From Candidatus Acetothermia bacterium (GTDB lineage Bacteria > Bipolaricaulota > Bipolaricaulia > RBG-16-55-9 > JANLFV01): a DNA stretch of 64,000 nucleotides. The stretch's first letter is position 1. Each line of letters starts with the position of its first letter. A program made the position numbers and the translations under genes. This document shows positions 19,657 to 28,419 of the stretch, in pieces. The stretch is taken from assembly GCA_024653345.1 (NCBI GenBank), contig JANLFV010000002.1, forward strand, positions 1 to 64,000, read 5' to 3'. Under the pieces are notes generated by a model. That model ran no database searches. It had not been told where the DNA came from and saw only the letters and a program-made list of their open reading frames with translations.

Positions 19657-20439
19657 TTATCTGTCCTTGAATTGCGGCTGCCGCTTCTCGAGGAACGCTC
19701 GCGTCCCCTCGCGCATGTCCTCGGTGTCCGCCACGCGCCCGAACTGCTCCGTCTCCAGCTCCATCCCCGCGGCGAAGTCGGCCTTCAAGCCCCCGACGGT
19801 CGCCCGGAGGCCGGCAGCGAGGGCGATCTTCCCCTTTCGCATCAGCATCCCGGCGAGAGAGCGGGCCTCGCGGAGGAGATCGTCCTCAGGGACGACCCTG
19901 TTCACCAGGCCCCACTGCTCGGCCGCGCGGGCCATCACATTATTGCCGGTGAGGATCATCTCCAGAGCCCGGCCGCGCCCGATCGTCCGGGCCAGCCGCT
20001 GCGTCCCCCCGAAGCCGGGGATGATGCCTAGGTTGATCTCCGGCTGGCCGAAGACGGCGTTCTCCGCTGCAATCCGGAAGTGGCAGGCCAGGGCCAACTC
20101 CAGCCCGCCGCCGAGGCAGAAGCCGTGGATCGCCGCGATCACGGGGATCTCCAGGTCCTCGATCTTATCGAGGAAGGCCTTCCCCTTCCGCACCAGTTCC
20201 TTGGCCTCAGCCCCGTTCTTGATCCGCTCGATCTCTTTGATGTCCGCCCCGGCGATGAAGACCCCGTCGAGGAGCGAGTTGATGATCAGGGCCTTCTTCT
20301 TCGGGTCGGCCCGGACCTGCTCGATCGCCGCGTCGATCTCGGCGATCGTCTCCGAGGAGAGGGCGTTGACCGGCGGCCGGTTGAGGGAGATCAGCGCCAG
20401 GGCCCCCTCGTCCTGGTAGGATAGGCTCTTGTAAGCCAT
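19657..20439 (-). CDS. Enoyl-CoA hydratase
   Basis: A 260-residue crotonase-fold enzyme hydrating 2-enoyl-CoA. The oxyanion-hole blocks are DGVFIAGADIKE and HGFCLGGGLELALAC. The catalytic Glu region is INLGIIPGFGGTQRL. A frame extension to 20490 exists, but the ATG at 20439 has AGGAGG and gives a normal N-terminus (MAYKSLSYQDEGALALISL). It is separate from the crotonase domain of the FadN-like protein, so the operon encodes two hydratases, possibly for different chain lengths. Confidence 0.93.
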   Translation of the reverse strand: MAYKSLSYQDEGALALISLNRPPVNALSSETIAEIDAAIEQVRADPKKKALIINSLLDGVFIAGADIKEIERIKNGAEAKELVRKGKAFLDKIEDLEIPVIAAIHGFCLGGGLELALACHFRIAAENAVFGQPEINLGIIPGFGGTQRLARTIGRGRALEMILTGNNVMARAAEQWGLVNRVVPEDDLLREARSLAGMLMRKGKIALAAGLRATVGGLKADFAAGMELETEQFGRVADTEDMREGTRAFLEKRQPQFKDR

Positions 20440-20556
20440 CGAGTTTCCTCCTTCCTTAGAATCGTTGCTCCGCCAGCTTGGGTGGCTCACCAGACAACCC
20501 TGCTCAGCGGAGCACGGGCTCCAGAACCTCTTCTTAACTTGCTTGCCTGCCCGGCG

Positions 20557-22236
20557 TCAAGTCTGCCCCTGGGCCTTCTGCAGCTCCTGCTGGCGGAGCT
20601 CACGCTTGAGGACCTTGCCCACCGCCGACTTGGGGAGCGAGTCGCGGAACTCGATCAGGCGGGGAATCTTGTAGGCGGCGAGCCGCTCGCGGCAGAAGCT
20701 GGTGATCTCCTCCTCGTTCAGTTCCTCCCCGGCGCGGGGGACGATGAAGGCCTTGACCGTCTCGCCCCTGTATGGATCGGGAACCCCGATCACGGCCACC
20801 TCGGCCACCTGCGGATGCTGATAGAGGACCTCTTCGACCTCGCGGGGGTAGACATTGTAGCCCGAGGCGATGATCATGTCCTTGGCCCGGTCAACGATGT
20901 AGAAGTAGCCCCGGTCGTCCATCCTGGCGATATCACCGGTGTGGAGCCAGCCGCCCTTGAGGGCGTGGGCTGTCTCTTCCGGCTTGTTCCAGTAGCCCTT
21001 CATCACCTGCGGGCCGCGAACGACCAACTCCCCGACCTGGCCGATCGGCAAGTCTTCGCCCGTGACGGGATCGACGATCTTGGCCTCGGTGTCGGGGAAG
21101 GGGAGGCCGATCGAGCCGGCGATGTCCCGGCCATCGAGGGGATTGGAGTGGGTCACCGGCGAGGCCTCGGAGAGGCCGTAGCCCTCGACGAGCCGCCCGC
21201 CGGTCAGCTGCTCGAACCGCTTCTTGACCTCGACCGGGAGCGGGGCCGAGCCGGAGATGCACTCCTTGATCGAGCTGACCTTGTAGCGCTTGATGTGGGG
21301 ATGGGTGTTGAAGGCCACATACATCGTCGGGGCGCCGGGGAAGATCGTCGGCTGATACTTGTTGATCGCCTCCAGGACCTCATCGATCCGGAACCGGGGG
21401 AGGAGGATCAGCGCCCCGCCGAGCGCGACCGCGAGGTTCATCGCCACAGTCATCCCGTAGACATGAAAGAAGGGCAGGACCGCCAGGACCCGCTCCCGCC
21501 CCTCCTCAGCCTGGAGGAACCAGGCGCGGGACTGGAGGGCGTTGGCGATGAGGTTCTTGTGAGTGAGCATCGCCCCCTTCGGGACGCCGGTCGTCCCCCC
21601 GGTATACTGAAGGAGAGCCACATCTTCCTCCGGATCTATCTCCACCTCCGGCGGTCGCCGGCCGCGGTAGTGGCGGAGAAGGTCCTTCAGGCTGTAGAAG
21701 TCCTTCTCTGGGAGCTTGATCTGCTTCCCCTCCAGCCTCTGCTTGAGCGGATAGAGTGCGCGCTTCACCCGGGGAAGGAAGTCGGCGACGCTAGTGAGGA
21801 CGAGCCGCTTCAGGCCGGTCTTGGCCCGGACGCCCGCGGCCTTGGCGTAGAACGCATCTAGCGTGATCATCGTCTCTGCCCCCGAGTCCTGGACGAGCTC
21901 GACCAACTCCCGCTCGGTATACATCGGGTTGGTTTGGACCACGATGGCCCCCAGCTGGAGGGTGGCGTAGAAGGCGATGACGAACTGGGGGATGTTGGGG
22001 AGGTTGATCGAGACCCGATCGCCCTTGCGGACGCCGAGCTCGTGGAGCGCGGCGGCGCAGGCCTCGGTCAGCTCGGCAAACCGGCGGTAGCTGATCCGCT
22101 GGCCGAAGTAGATGATCGCGGGATTGGCGGGGAACCTCCGGGCTGTCTCCCCCAGGAGTTGGGAAAGGGAAAGACGCGGATAGACGAGGGAGTGGGGGAC
22201 CTGCTTAGGATAGCTTGCCAGCCACAGCTTTTCCAG
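20557..22236 (-). CDS. Long-chain fatty-acid-CoA ligase, predicted CTG start
   Basis: An AMP-forming acyl-CoA synthetase of 559 residues that activates a free carboxylic acid. The ATP-binding P-loop is YTGGTTGVPKGAMLTHKN. Later motifs are GYGLSEASPVTH and GWLHTGDIARMDDRGYFY followed by DRAKDMIIASGYNVYP. The first ATG/GTG/TTG in frame is near VVQTNPMY, about 100 residues too late. Upstream the frame continues as a normal N-terminus (LEKLWLASYPKQVPHSL, then ISYRRFAELTEA and DRVSINLPNIPQF). Homologues usually begin M-x-K-x-W-L, so the CTG at 22236 sits where ATG is expected. A GGAAGGTGATC Shine-Dalgarno lies 22241-22251 and a TGA closes the frame three codons before the CTG. Confidence 0.9.
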   Translation of the reverse strand: MEKLWLASYPKQVPHSLVYPRLSLSQLLGETARRFPANPAIIYFGQRISYRRFAELTEACAAALHELGVRKGDRVSINLPNIPQFVIAFYATLQLGAIVVQTNPMYTERELVELVQDSGAETMITLDAFYAKAAGVRAKTGLKRLVLTSVADFLPRVKRALYPLKQRLEGKQIKLPEKDFYSLKDLLRHYRGRRPPEVEIDPEEDVALLQYTGGTTGVPKGAMLTHKNLIANALQSRAWFLQAEEGRERVLAVLPFFHVYGMTVAMNLAVALGGALILLPRFRIDEVLEAINKYQPTIFPGAPTMYVAFNTHPHIKRYKVSSIKECISGSAPLPVEVKKRFEQLTGGRLVEGYGLSEASPVTHSNPLDGRDIAGSIGLPFPDTEAKIVDPVTGEDLPIGQVGELVVRGPQVMKGYWNKPEETAHALKGGWLHTGDIARMDDRGYFYIVDRAKDMIIASGYNVYPREVEEVLYQHPQVAEVAVIGVPDPYRGETVKAFIVPRAGEELNEEEITSFCRERLAAYKIPRLIEFRDSLPKSAVGKVLKRELRQQELQKAQGQT

Positions 22237-22261
22237 TATCGATCACCTTCCTTGGGCCTGA

Positions 22262-22290
22262 GGGGGAGGCCCCTGATGAGGGCCTCCCCC
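22262..22290 (-). terminator. Hairpin after the binding-protein gene
   Basis: A perfect 11-bp stem (GGGGGAGGCCC / GGGCCTCCCCC) with a 7-nt loop, between the binding-protein stop and the acyl-CoA ligase start. It has no U tract on the minus strand. It probably protects the abundant binding-protein mRNA or partly terminates, lowering expression of the genes behind it. Confidence 0.6.
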
Positions 22291-22303
22291 GTTCTAGCGG
22301 CTA

Positions 22304-23590
22304 TCAGCGCATCCAGGGCGGCAGGAGGAAGCTGGTGTTCGCCCAGATGAGCGGCCAGATGACACCCTTGTTCCCACGAGCGTCGAGCTGCGTCTCGACC
22401 GGATAGATCAGGAGCGGCCCATACATGGAGTCGTGCGGGAAGGCATACGGGCCGTATTTCGGGTCGTCCGCGGCCGGGTTCATCCCGTAGAACTGGATCA
22501 CGCCCGAGGCGCCGATCCAGCGGGTCTCCTCCAGGGCCGCGACCACGGCATTGGCATCGGTCGTCCCCGCCCTTGTGATGGCATCGGCGAGGAGATAGAC
22601 CGAATCGTAGCCGATGCAGGCGGTGTAGACCGGGGCCTTCCCATACTTCTCGACATAGGCCCGATAGAATGGCCTCGATCTGAAGGTGATCGCCACATCC
22701 GTGCCCGGACCGACGTCGGTCTGGACGATCCCCGCGGCCAGGCCCTGGGTGGCCGCGAAGGCCTCCGGCCCCTGGAACGGTGCGTTGATCCCGAAGAGCG
22801 CGACAGGGACCCTGGCTGTGGCCCAAGCGGCCACGAAGGGGACGGCGATCGCCGGATGGTCGAAGACCGTGATCGCCGCGGAGGCGTCGCCCATCTGGGA
22901 GAAGATCGGCCCGAAGTCGGTCGTCCCCAGGGCGACGCGGATGCTGGCCACAACCTGCAGGCCATACCGCGGCAGCATCGCGTTCAGGAGATCCTCGACC
23001 GGCCTGGTCCAGAGCATGTCCTGAAGGACCAGCGCCACCTTGTTGTTCCGCAACAGCCCCTTGCGGACTAGGTAGCCCGCGATGTAGTCGGCGGAGAACT
23101 CCAGGAGGTGGACCGCCAGGAAGTTCCCGTTGAGCATCGTGCGGAAGACATACTTATAGGTATTGTAGTCCTGGGCCACCGCCTGCGTCGCCCCCTGGTA
23201 AGTCGAGCCGGTGATGATGAGCGGGACCTGTAGGCGTGCCACATCCGGGAGGACGGCCATCACCACCTCGGAGCGGAAGAGCCCAATGAGGAATTGAGCC
23301 CCCTTCCGCACCACTAGCTCCTCGATCGCCGCCTTCCCCGTGGCCGGGTCCTGCTTGTCATCGGCGACCTCCATCCTCAGCATCCGGCCTAGCACCCCGC
23401 CATTGGCGTTGATCTCCTCGATCGCCAGCGCTATCCCGTTCGCGTTCCCCTCACCGACGAAGATCCCCATCGTCGAGGGTGCACCGATCACGATCTCCTC
23501 GGGGTCACCCAGGACCGCCGCCGTTGATCCGACCAAGCCACCCAACACCAGGACCAAGACCGCCAGTCTCAGTATCCTCTTCGTGTTCAC
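22304..23590 (-). CDS. livK: Liv-type ABC transporter substrate-binding protein
   Basis: A 428-residue periplasmic binding protein of the Leu/Ile/Val-binding family. It has an N-terminal signal peptide (basic MNTKRILR, then VLVLGGLVGSTAAVL). The mature protein starts near DPEEIVIGAPSTMGIFVGEG. Family blocks include NGGVLGRMLRMEVADDKQDP and ACIGYDSVYLLADAI. It is the first gene of the importer/beta-oxidation block. The start is a GTG behind AAGGGGG. No lipobox Cys is seen, so it is probably soluble in the periplasm. Confidence 0.9.
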   Translation of the reverse strand: MNTKRILRLAVLVLVLGGLVGSTAAVLGDPEEIVIGAPSTMGIFVGEGNANGIALAIEEINANGGVLGRMLRMEVADDKQDPATGKAAIEELVVRKGAQFLIGLFRSEVVMAVLPDVARLQVPLIITGSTYQGATQAVAQDYNTYKYVFRTMLNGNFLAVHLLEFSADYIAGYLVRKGLLRNNKVALVLQDMLWTRPVEDLLNAMLPRYGLQVVASIRVALGTTDFGPIFSQMGDASAAITVFDHPAIAVPFVAAWATARVPVALFGINAPFQGPEAFAATQGLAAGIVQTDVGPGTDVAITFRSRPFYRAYVEKYGKAPVYTACIGYDSVYLLADAITRAGTTDANAVVAALEETRWIGASGVIQFYGMNPAADDPKYGPYAFPHDSMYGPLLIYPVETQLDARGNKGVIWPLIWANTSFLLPPWMR

Positions 23591-23737
23591 TGCTACCCCC
23601 TTTGCTGTCTAGCTTTCTCGCTCTGATCTCCCTTAGCACCAGGCTCTTTCCCCGCGTCTCACCTCCCTTCCCCGAGCAATCCTCGGCTCCGTCTGGCCCG
23701 GCTCCCGAGCTCAGCGGAGGCAAGGAGCATCTTCATA

Positions 23738-23766
23738 TTTATAGCACGATAGGAGCGGATTGTCAA
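23738..23766 (-). promoter_or_regulatory. Sigma-70 promoter of the importer/beta-oxidation block
   Basis: TTGACA, a 17-nt spacer and TATAAA on the minus strand, near-consensus. It leaves a 5' leader of about 140 nt before the GTG at 23590. The leader contains G+C-rich inverted repeats such as GAGCTCGGGAGC but matches no riboswitch I recognise. Operator sequences for a fatty-acid regulator were not recognised. Confidence 0.75.
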
Positions 23767-23835
23767 TAGGACCTGGCGGCCCCGGGAGGGTTTGAGCCGA
23801 CCGAAAGGCCGCGGGCGCGGCGGCGGTCGCGAACC

Positions 23836-23864
23836 TTGACAACCCGGCAGACCGCCGGTATAAT
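23836..23864 (+). promoter_or_regulatory. Consensus sigma-70 promoter of hsp20
   Basis: TTGACA, a 17-nt spacer and TATAAT: both hexamers and the spacer are perfect consensus. The expected transcription start, near 23871, falls inside the CIRCE-like operator. Confidence 0.9.
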
Positions 23865-23899
23865 CCTCTTAGCAGTCGGAAGCCTTGACTGCTAAGAGG
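23865..23899 (+). promoter_or_regulatory. CIRCE-like operator (HrcA site)
   Basis: A perfect inverted repeat TTAGCAGTC-N9-GACTGCTAA (23869-23877 and 23887-23895), extended to 13-bp arms by CCTC/GAGG. The HrcA operator CIRCE is TTAGCACTC-N9-GAGTGCTAA. Each arm differs by one base, and the two changes compensate so symmetry is kept. It overlaps the transcription start of hsp20, so binding would block initiation. HrcA itself is not in the window. Confidence 0.85.
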
Positions 23900-23932
23900 T
23901 GCGGAAAGCCTCTGTGAAAGGAGGGATACACC

Positions 23933-24382
23933 ATGGCAAGACTGCCGAGCATCTGGGAGGAGCCCTTCCGCCTCACCACGAGGCTAGGGCGCTGGATGGA
24001 CGAGTTCTTCAGGGACTTCGAGAGCCCCTTCCTCGGCTGGGAGTCCCTGGGGAGGACTGACATCTACGAGGACGAGAAGGGGGAGGCGCTCGTCTACGAG
24101 ACGGAGCTGCCCGGGGTGCGGAAGGAGGAGATCGACATCCGCGTCGAGGACAACCGCCTGATCGTCTCGGGCGAGGTGAAGCGCGACGAGCGGATCAGCG
24201 AGGAGAACTACCTCCGCATCGGGCGGCACTACGGCCGGTTCCAGCGGACCTTCCCCCTGCCGGAGGAGATCGGTGATCCCAAGAAGATCCAGGCGAAGTT
24301 CGAGCACGGGATCCTCAAGATCACCGTCCCGCTGAAGGAGTCCCTGAAGAAGGCCAAGGTCATCGAGATCAAGGTCGAGTGA
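23933..24382 (+). CDS. Small heat shock protein Hsp20
   Basis: A 149-residue alpha-crystallin-type chaperone that holds unfolding proteins. The alpha-crystallin domain spans about residues 45-140, with [36 protein letters not shown] and [13 protein letters not shown]. The C-terminal tail carries VIEIKVE, an I-x-I anchor. The ribosome binding site is AAGGAGGG. It is a single-gene unit with its own promoter, CIRCE-like operator and terminator. Confidence 0.96.
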   Translation: MARLPSIWEEPFRLTTRLGRWMDEFFRDFESPFLGWESLGRTDIYEDEKGEALVYETELPGVRKEEIDIRVEDNRLIVSGEVKRDERISEENYLRIGRHYGRFQRTFPLPEEIGDPKKIQAKFEHGILKITVPLKESLKKAKVIEIKVE

Positions 24383-24388
24383 GCCGAG

Positions 24389-24415
24389 GGGCGGGCAGCT
24401 TCATGCTGCCCGCCC
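24389..24415 (+). terminator. Hairpin after hsp20
   Basis: A perfect 11-bp stem (GGGCGGGCAGC / GCTGCCCGCCC) with loop TTCAT, 6 nt after the hsp20 stop. Only a short TT tail follows. Confidence 0.65.
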
Positions 24416-24432
24416 TTGCAGAGGAGGGGATC

Positions 24433-25338
24433 ATGGAGTATGATGGCACTGCGGTCTTAGAGCAAGAGGAGGAGCGCCTCGAGCGCGGGAAAATGGAGAG
24501 CCCAGCTACAGATAGCCTGGTCGAGATCTATTTGCGGGATGCGAGCAAGGTCCCCCTGCTCACCCCCGAGGAGGAGGTGGAGCTGGCGAAGCGGATCAAG
24601 CAGGGCGACCGGAAGGCCGAGGAGAAGATGGCCCTCGCCAACCTCAAGCTCGTCGTCTCGATCGCCAAGCGGTATGTCGGGTTCGGCCTCCCGCTGCTCG
24701 ACCTGATCCAAGAGGGGAATATCGGCCTGATGAAGGCCGTGGAGCGGTTCGACTACACCAAGGGCTACAAGTTCTCCACCTACGCCACCTGGTGGATCAG
24801 GCAGGCGATCGTCCGGGCTCTGGCGACCCAGTCCCGCCTCATCAGGCTCCCGGAGAACATTCTGGAGCTGATCCAGCAGATCAACCGTCTGGAAGAGGAG
24901 TATCTCTCGAAGCACGGTCGGCTCCCCTCGGAGGAGGAGTTGGCCGCGCGCCTCCAGATCACCCCGGAGCGGGTCCGCGAGGTGAAGGAGTTGGCCTTCA
25001 CCAATGTCACCTCCCTCGAGACGCCTGTGGGGGAGGGGGAGGAAGAGACTCTAGGGGACTTCATCGCCGACGAGTTCACGCCCTCACCGGCGGTCGCGGC
25101 AGCCCGAGACTTGCTCAACGACGAGCTGGAGGACTTCCTCCAGCACCTACCTGACCGGGAGCGGCAGATCCTCGAGCTCCGGTATGGCCTGCGGGACGGC
25201 CGGCCCCGGACGCTCAAGGAGATCGGAGAGGCCCTGGGGATCTCGCGGGAGCGGGTGAGGCAGCTCGCAGAGGAGAGCCTCGCCCGGCTCGAGGGGCAGA
25301 CTCGCCGACGGCTGGCCGGGCTGCGCAGCCTCTCCTAG
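24433..25338 (+). CDS. Sigma-70 family RNA polymerase sigma factor, RpoD-like
   Basis: A 301-residue sigma factor. Region 1.2 is [17 protein letters not shown]. Region 2 holds [34 protein letters not shown] and [14 protein letters not shown]. Region 3 starts RLIRLPENI. Region 4 holds [20 protein letters not shown] and the helix-turn-helix [14 protein letters not shown]. There is no acidic region 1.1. LAEESL replaces the usual IEAKAL at the end of region 4.2, which suggests an alternative (group 2) factor. The ATG at 24433 has GAGGAGGGG before it; the frame extends to 24379 but overlaps hsp20. Its stop shares a CTAG with the convergent ftsI stop. Confidence 0.92.
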   Translation: MEYDGTAVLEQEEERLERGKMESPATDSLVEIYLRDASKVPLLTPEEEVELAKRIKQGDRKAEEKMALANLKLVVSIAKRYVGFGLPLLDLIQEGNIGLMKAVERFDYTKGYKFSTYATWWIRQAIVRALATQSRLIRLPENILELIQQINRLEEEYLSKHGRLPSEEELAARLQITPERVREVKELAFTNVTSLETPVGEGEEETLGDFIADEFTPSPAVAAARDLLNDELEDFLQHLPDRERQILELRYGLRDGRPRTLKEIGEALGISRERVRQLAEESLARLEGQTRRRLAGLRSLS

Positions 25339-27011
25339 CGCTCCGGCGTGAGATTCATCAGGTCGATCAACCGCTCCGCCAGCTTCCTAAAGACGGTTCC
25401 CGCCGTCTGCCCTCCCCAGTAGGGCTCGACCCCCACCTCATCCAGGACCACGAGGATCGCGAACTGCGGCCTCTCGGCTGGGAAGAAGCCGAGGAACGAC
25501 GAGACATACTTCCCCTCGACATAGCCCTCGCCGGGAAGGGCCTTCTGGGCCGTCCCGCTCTTCGCGGCGATGGAGAACCCCTTGATCCTCGCTGCCATCC
25601 CGGTGCCGCTCTCCACCACCTCGACCATCATCCCCTTCAAGGCCGCGATGCTCCACGAGCCGGCCACCTGCCTCGCGATCTCGGGCTTGAGCCTCTCGAC
25701 CTTCCCGTCGCTCCTCCTGATCTCCTTGATCAGTTGGGGCTTGAGAAAGATGCCCCCGTTGGCCAGAGCTGCCCCCGCAGCGAGCAACTGGATCCCAGTG
25801 ACGGAGATCGCCTGGCCGATGGCGATCGCGGCCCGATCGGGCGCCGACCATTGCGAGACCGGCCTCAGGCTGCCCCCGACCTCGCCGGGCAGCCCGAGGC
25901 CCGCCTCCTGGCCGAACCCCAGCCTTCTCAGGAAGTCGTAGAGCTGCTCCTCCTCCAGCCGGAGGGAGACGCGGATCATCCCCGTGTTGATCGACCGGCT
26001 GATGATATCCTTCAGCGTGACCGGGCCGTAGCTGTGGTTGGGAGCATTGCGGAACCGATGGCCGCCGACGATCACCGGCTCGTTCCCGCTCACCCTCTCA
26101 TCTGTCGTGATCACGCCATACTCGAGTGCCGCCAGGGCGACGAAGACCTTCATGACGGACCCTGGCTCGAAGGGCCAGCTGATCGCGTAGTTCAGCCGCT
26201 CCTCCGGCGTGGAGTGGGCGAAGTCGTTCGGATCGTAGCGCCGGGCCTGGGCCAATGCCAACAGCTCACCGGTCTCTGGGTCCATCACGGCGATGAAGCC
26301 GTTCTTAGCCTGGTATTCTGCCACACCCCAGCTGATCTTCTCCTCGGCCAGATGCTGGACCCGAGCATCGATGGTCAGCACGAGGTCCGCCCCGGGCCGA
26401 CCGGCCTCGCGCACGCGCTCGGCGATGATCTCGCCGTCCCCGCTCCGTAAGAGCCTGAGCCTCCCTGGAGTTCCCCTCAACAGCTCGTCGAATCCCAGCT
26501 CCAGCCCTTCCAGACCCTGATTGTCCAGGCCGGCAAAGCCGAGCAGGCTCGAGGCCAGCTCCCCCTGAGGGTAGACGCGCCGCCACTCGGGGATGATGAT
26601 CAGCCCCTTCACCTGGGCCTCGCGCGCCTCCTTCTCGACCCGCTCGGCCGTAGCCGGATCCACCTTCCGCTTGATCCAGACGAAGTAGCTCTCTTGGGCG
26701 AACGCGTCCCGGAGGAATGAGTCACTCAGCCCGAGATTCCTCTTGAGGATAGACTTCAGGGCCTCGGCCTTCTCCAGGTGCTGCGGATCGATGGCGAACG
26801 AGTAGCTCTGCAGGTCGCTGGCCAGGAGGAGGCCATTCCGGTCATAGATCCGCCCTCGGGGATAGGGCTCGACCAGCTCTCGCTCCTGAATCCTTTGGGC
26901 TTGGGCCACCCAGAAGCCATGCTGAAGGACTTGCAACTGGAAGAGCCTCCCGCCGGTTGCCGCCAGGAGGAGGAAGAGGAGCGCAAGGGCCAGCTTGAGC
27001 CGGAGTGTCAT
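25335..27011 (-). CDS. ftsI: Peptidoglycan transpeptidase FtsI (PBP2/3 type)
   Basis: A 558-residue class B penicillin-binding protein that cross-links septal peptidoglycan. It has one N-terminal membrane anchor ([15 protein letters not shown]), then a dimerisation domain starting [16 protein letters not shown]. The transpeptidase domain has the serine nucleophile in EPGSVMKVF (SxxK), SxN in SRSINTGM and the KSG triad in AAKSGTAQK. It has no PASTA domains. Its start overlaps the ftsL stop as ATGA. The downstream mur/mra genes of a normal dcw cluster are absent; transcription ends convergent with the sigma factor gene. Confidence 0.94.
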   Translation of the reverse strand: MTLRLKLALALLFLLLAATGGRLFQLQVLQHGFWVAQAQRIQERELVEPYPRGRIYDRNGLLLASDLQSYSFAIDPQHLEKAEALKSILKRNLGLSDSFLRDAFAQESYFVWIKRKVDPATAERVEKEAREAQVKGLIIIPEWRRVYPQGELASSLLGFAGLDNQGLEGLELGFDELLRGTPGRLRLLRSGDGEIIAERVREAGRPGADLVLTIDARVQHLAEEKISWGVAEYQAKNGFIAVMDPETGELLALAQARRYDPNDFAHSTPEERLNYAISWPFEPGSVMKVFVALAALEYGVITTDERVSGNEPVIVGGHRFRNAPNHSYGPVTLKDIISRSINTGMIRVSLRLEEEQLYDFLRRLGFGQEAGLGLPGEVGGSLRPVSQWSAPDRAAIAIGQAISVTGIQLLAAGAALANGGIFLKPQLIKEIRRSDGKVERLKPEIARQVAGSWSIAALKGMMVEVVESGTGMAARIKGFSIAAKSGTAQKALPGEGYVEGKYVSSFLGFFPAERPQFAILVVLDEVGVEPYWGGQTAGTVFRKLAERLIDLMNLTPER

Positions 27012-27421
27012 CTCTCTGGCTGAGAGAGGCGGAGGTAGCGGAGCGGGGGCTCGACCAGCCCCAGGACTGTCCTAGCGTAGAGGCCAATCCGCTCGAGGGA
27101 GAAGGCCTGTTCGACCTTGAGTTCGAGGGCCTGGTTCTGGGCCTCGAGCCTCTCCACAGCCGCCTGGCGGACAACGAACTGGCTTCGCAGGTCCGTCAAG
27201 CGCCACCCCTGCCAGATGAAGAGGAGGGCCAGCGCGGCCGCGATGACCAGGATCGAGGCGAGCGCCGCCCGCGCCAGGGTCAGCGATTCCGCAGCCTCGG
27301 GCCGGGCCTCACCGAGATACTCCCAGGAGCGGTTGAAGACCGGCGACCCTCGCCGCGACCCGAACCCCCGCCGAGGCTGGGGGAAGGAGAGCGTGACCAT
27401 GCCCACAGTCCGCTTGGCCAT
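27008..27421 (-). CDS. ftsL: Cell division protein FtsL-like
   Basis: A 137-residue single-pass protein: a basic cytoplasmic N-terminus of about 45 residues, one hydrophobic segment (ASILVIAAALALLFIW), then a periplasmic coiled coil (LRSQFVVRQAAVERLEAQNQ, continuing ALELKVEQ). Size, topology and its place between rsmH and ftsI match FtsL, which recruits FtsI to the septum. Sequence similarity in this family is always low, so the call rests on layout and synteny. Confidence 0.8.
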   Translation of the reverse strand: MAKRTVGMVTLSFPQPRRGFGSRRGSPVFNRSWEYLGEARPEAAESLTLARAALASILVIAAALALLFIWQGWRLTDLRSQFVVRQAAVERLEAQNQALELKVEQAFSLERIGLYARTVLGLVEPPLRYLRLSQPER

Positions 27422-27485
27422 CGCCGCTCAGTCTAAGCCTGGCACGGGAGGACATAGAAGGACAGCTGTCGAGCCTCTCAAAGAA

Positions 27486-28412
27486 CTAGAAGACCTTGGG
27501 GGTGGCGCGCGCGGCGGCGCGGAGCTTGGCACTCCGGGCCCGGGGATTGGCCGCGATCTCCTCGGGCGTGGGCCGGATCAGCTTGCGGAGCTCGGCCTCC
27601 CCGCGCTCGGCCAGCCCGCGGAAGAACTGCTTGACGATCCGGTCTTCCAGCGAGTGAAAGGAGATCACGACCATCATCCCTCCTGGGGCGAGCCGGCTGA
27701 ACCCGGCCTCTAGGCCCGCCCGGAGGTTCCCCAGCTCGTCATTGACTGCGATCCTCAAGGCCTGGAATGTCCGCGTCGCTGGATGGATCTTCACCCTCCG
27801 CCGCGCGGCGCGCCGCGCGGGAGCGGGGATTGCCGCTGAGACCAGCTCAGCTAGCTGGGCAGTCCGCTCGAGCGGCTCGCGCTCGCGCGCCTCGACGATC
27901 CTGGAAACAATCCGCGGAGCCCAGCGCTCCTCGCCGTATTCCCTCAGGATCTTGATCAGCTCATCCCGGGTGTAGCTGTTGACGATCTCCGCGGCTGTCA
28001 AGGTGTTGTGCTCCCGGTCCATGCGCATGTCCAGCGGCCCGTCGCTTCTGAAGCTGAACCCCCGCTCGGCGGAGTCCAGGTGCATCGAGGAGAGGCCGAG
28101 GTCGAAGAGGAGGCCGTGGACTTGGGCGACGCCCAGCCGGTCGAGGACGGCGGCCAGGTCGCGGAAGTTGGCCTGGACGAGCCGCACTCTCTCCTCGAAC
28201 GGCTTCAGCCGCTCGTGGGCGCACTCCAGGGCCTCGCTGTCCCAGTCGATCCCGATGAGCAGGCCGGTATCGAGCCGCTTGGCGATCTCGTAGGCGTGGC
28301 CGCCGCAGCCGACGGTGGCATCGAGGTAGATCCCATCATCTCTGATGCCAAGGAGACTGATTACCTCCTGCAGCAGGACCGGCTTGTGAGGCAACGCGCG
28401 CGACTGGCTCAT
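27486..28412 (-). CDS. rsmH: 16S rRNA (cytosine(1402)-N(4))-methyltransferase RsmH
   Basis: A 308-residue SAM-dependent enzyme methylating C1402 of 16S rRNA (formerly MraW). Family blocks are HKPVLLQEVISLL, YLDATVGCGGHAYEI, LLFDLGLSSMHLDSAERGFS, PLDMRMDRE, KIHPATRTFQALRIAVNDEL and VISFHSLEDRIVKQFF. The frame runs on upstream, but the ATG at 28412 lies 7 nt after the csaB stop and gives a normal N-terminus. It precedes ftsL, as in dcw clusters, but mraZ is missing and csaB takes its place. Confidence 0.95.
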   Translation of the reverse strand: MSQSRALPHKPVLLQEVISLLGIRDDGIYLDATVGCGGHAYEIAKRLDTGLLIGIDWDSEALECAHERLKPFEERVRLVQANFRDLAAVLDRLGVAQVHGLLFDLGLSSMHLDSAERGFSFRSDGPLDMRMDREHNTLTAAEIVNSYTRDELIKILREYGEERWAPRIVSRIVEAREREPLERTAQLAELVSAAIPAPARRAARRRVKIHPATRTFQALRIAVNDELGNLRAGLEAGFSRLAPGGMMVVISFHSLEDRIVKQFFRGLAERGEAELRKLIRPTPEEIAANPRARSAKLRAAARATPKVF

Positions 28413-28419
28413 GCAGTGC

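Noticed and set aside
20482-21861. A 459-codon plus-strand frame opposite the acyl-CoA ligase
   Set aside because: Antisense shadow of an AMP-binding enzyme with all motifs intact; it has no ribosome binding site or recognisable protein motif.
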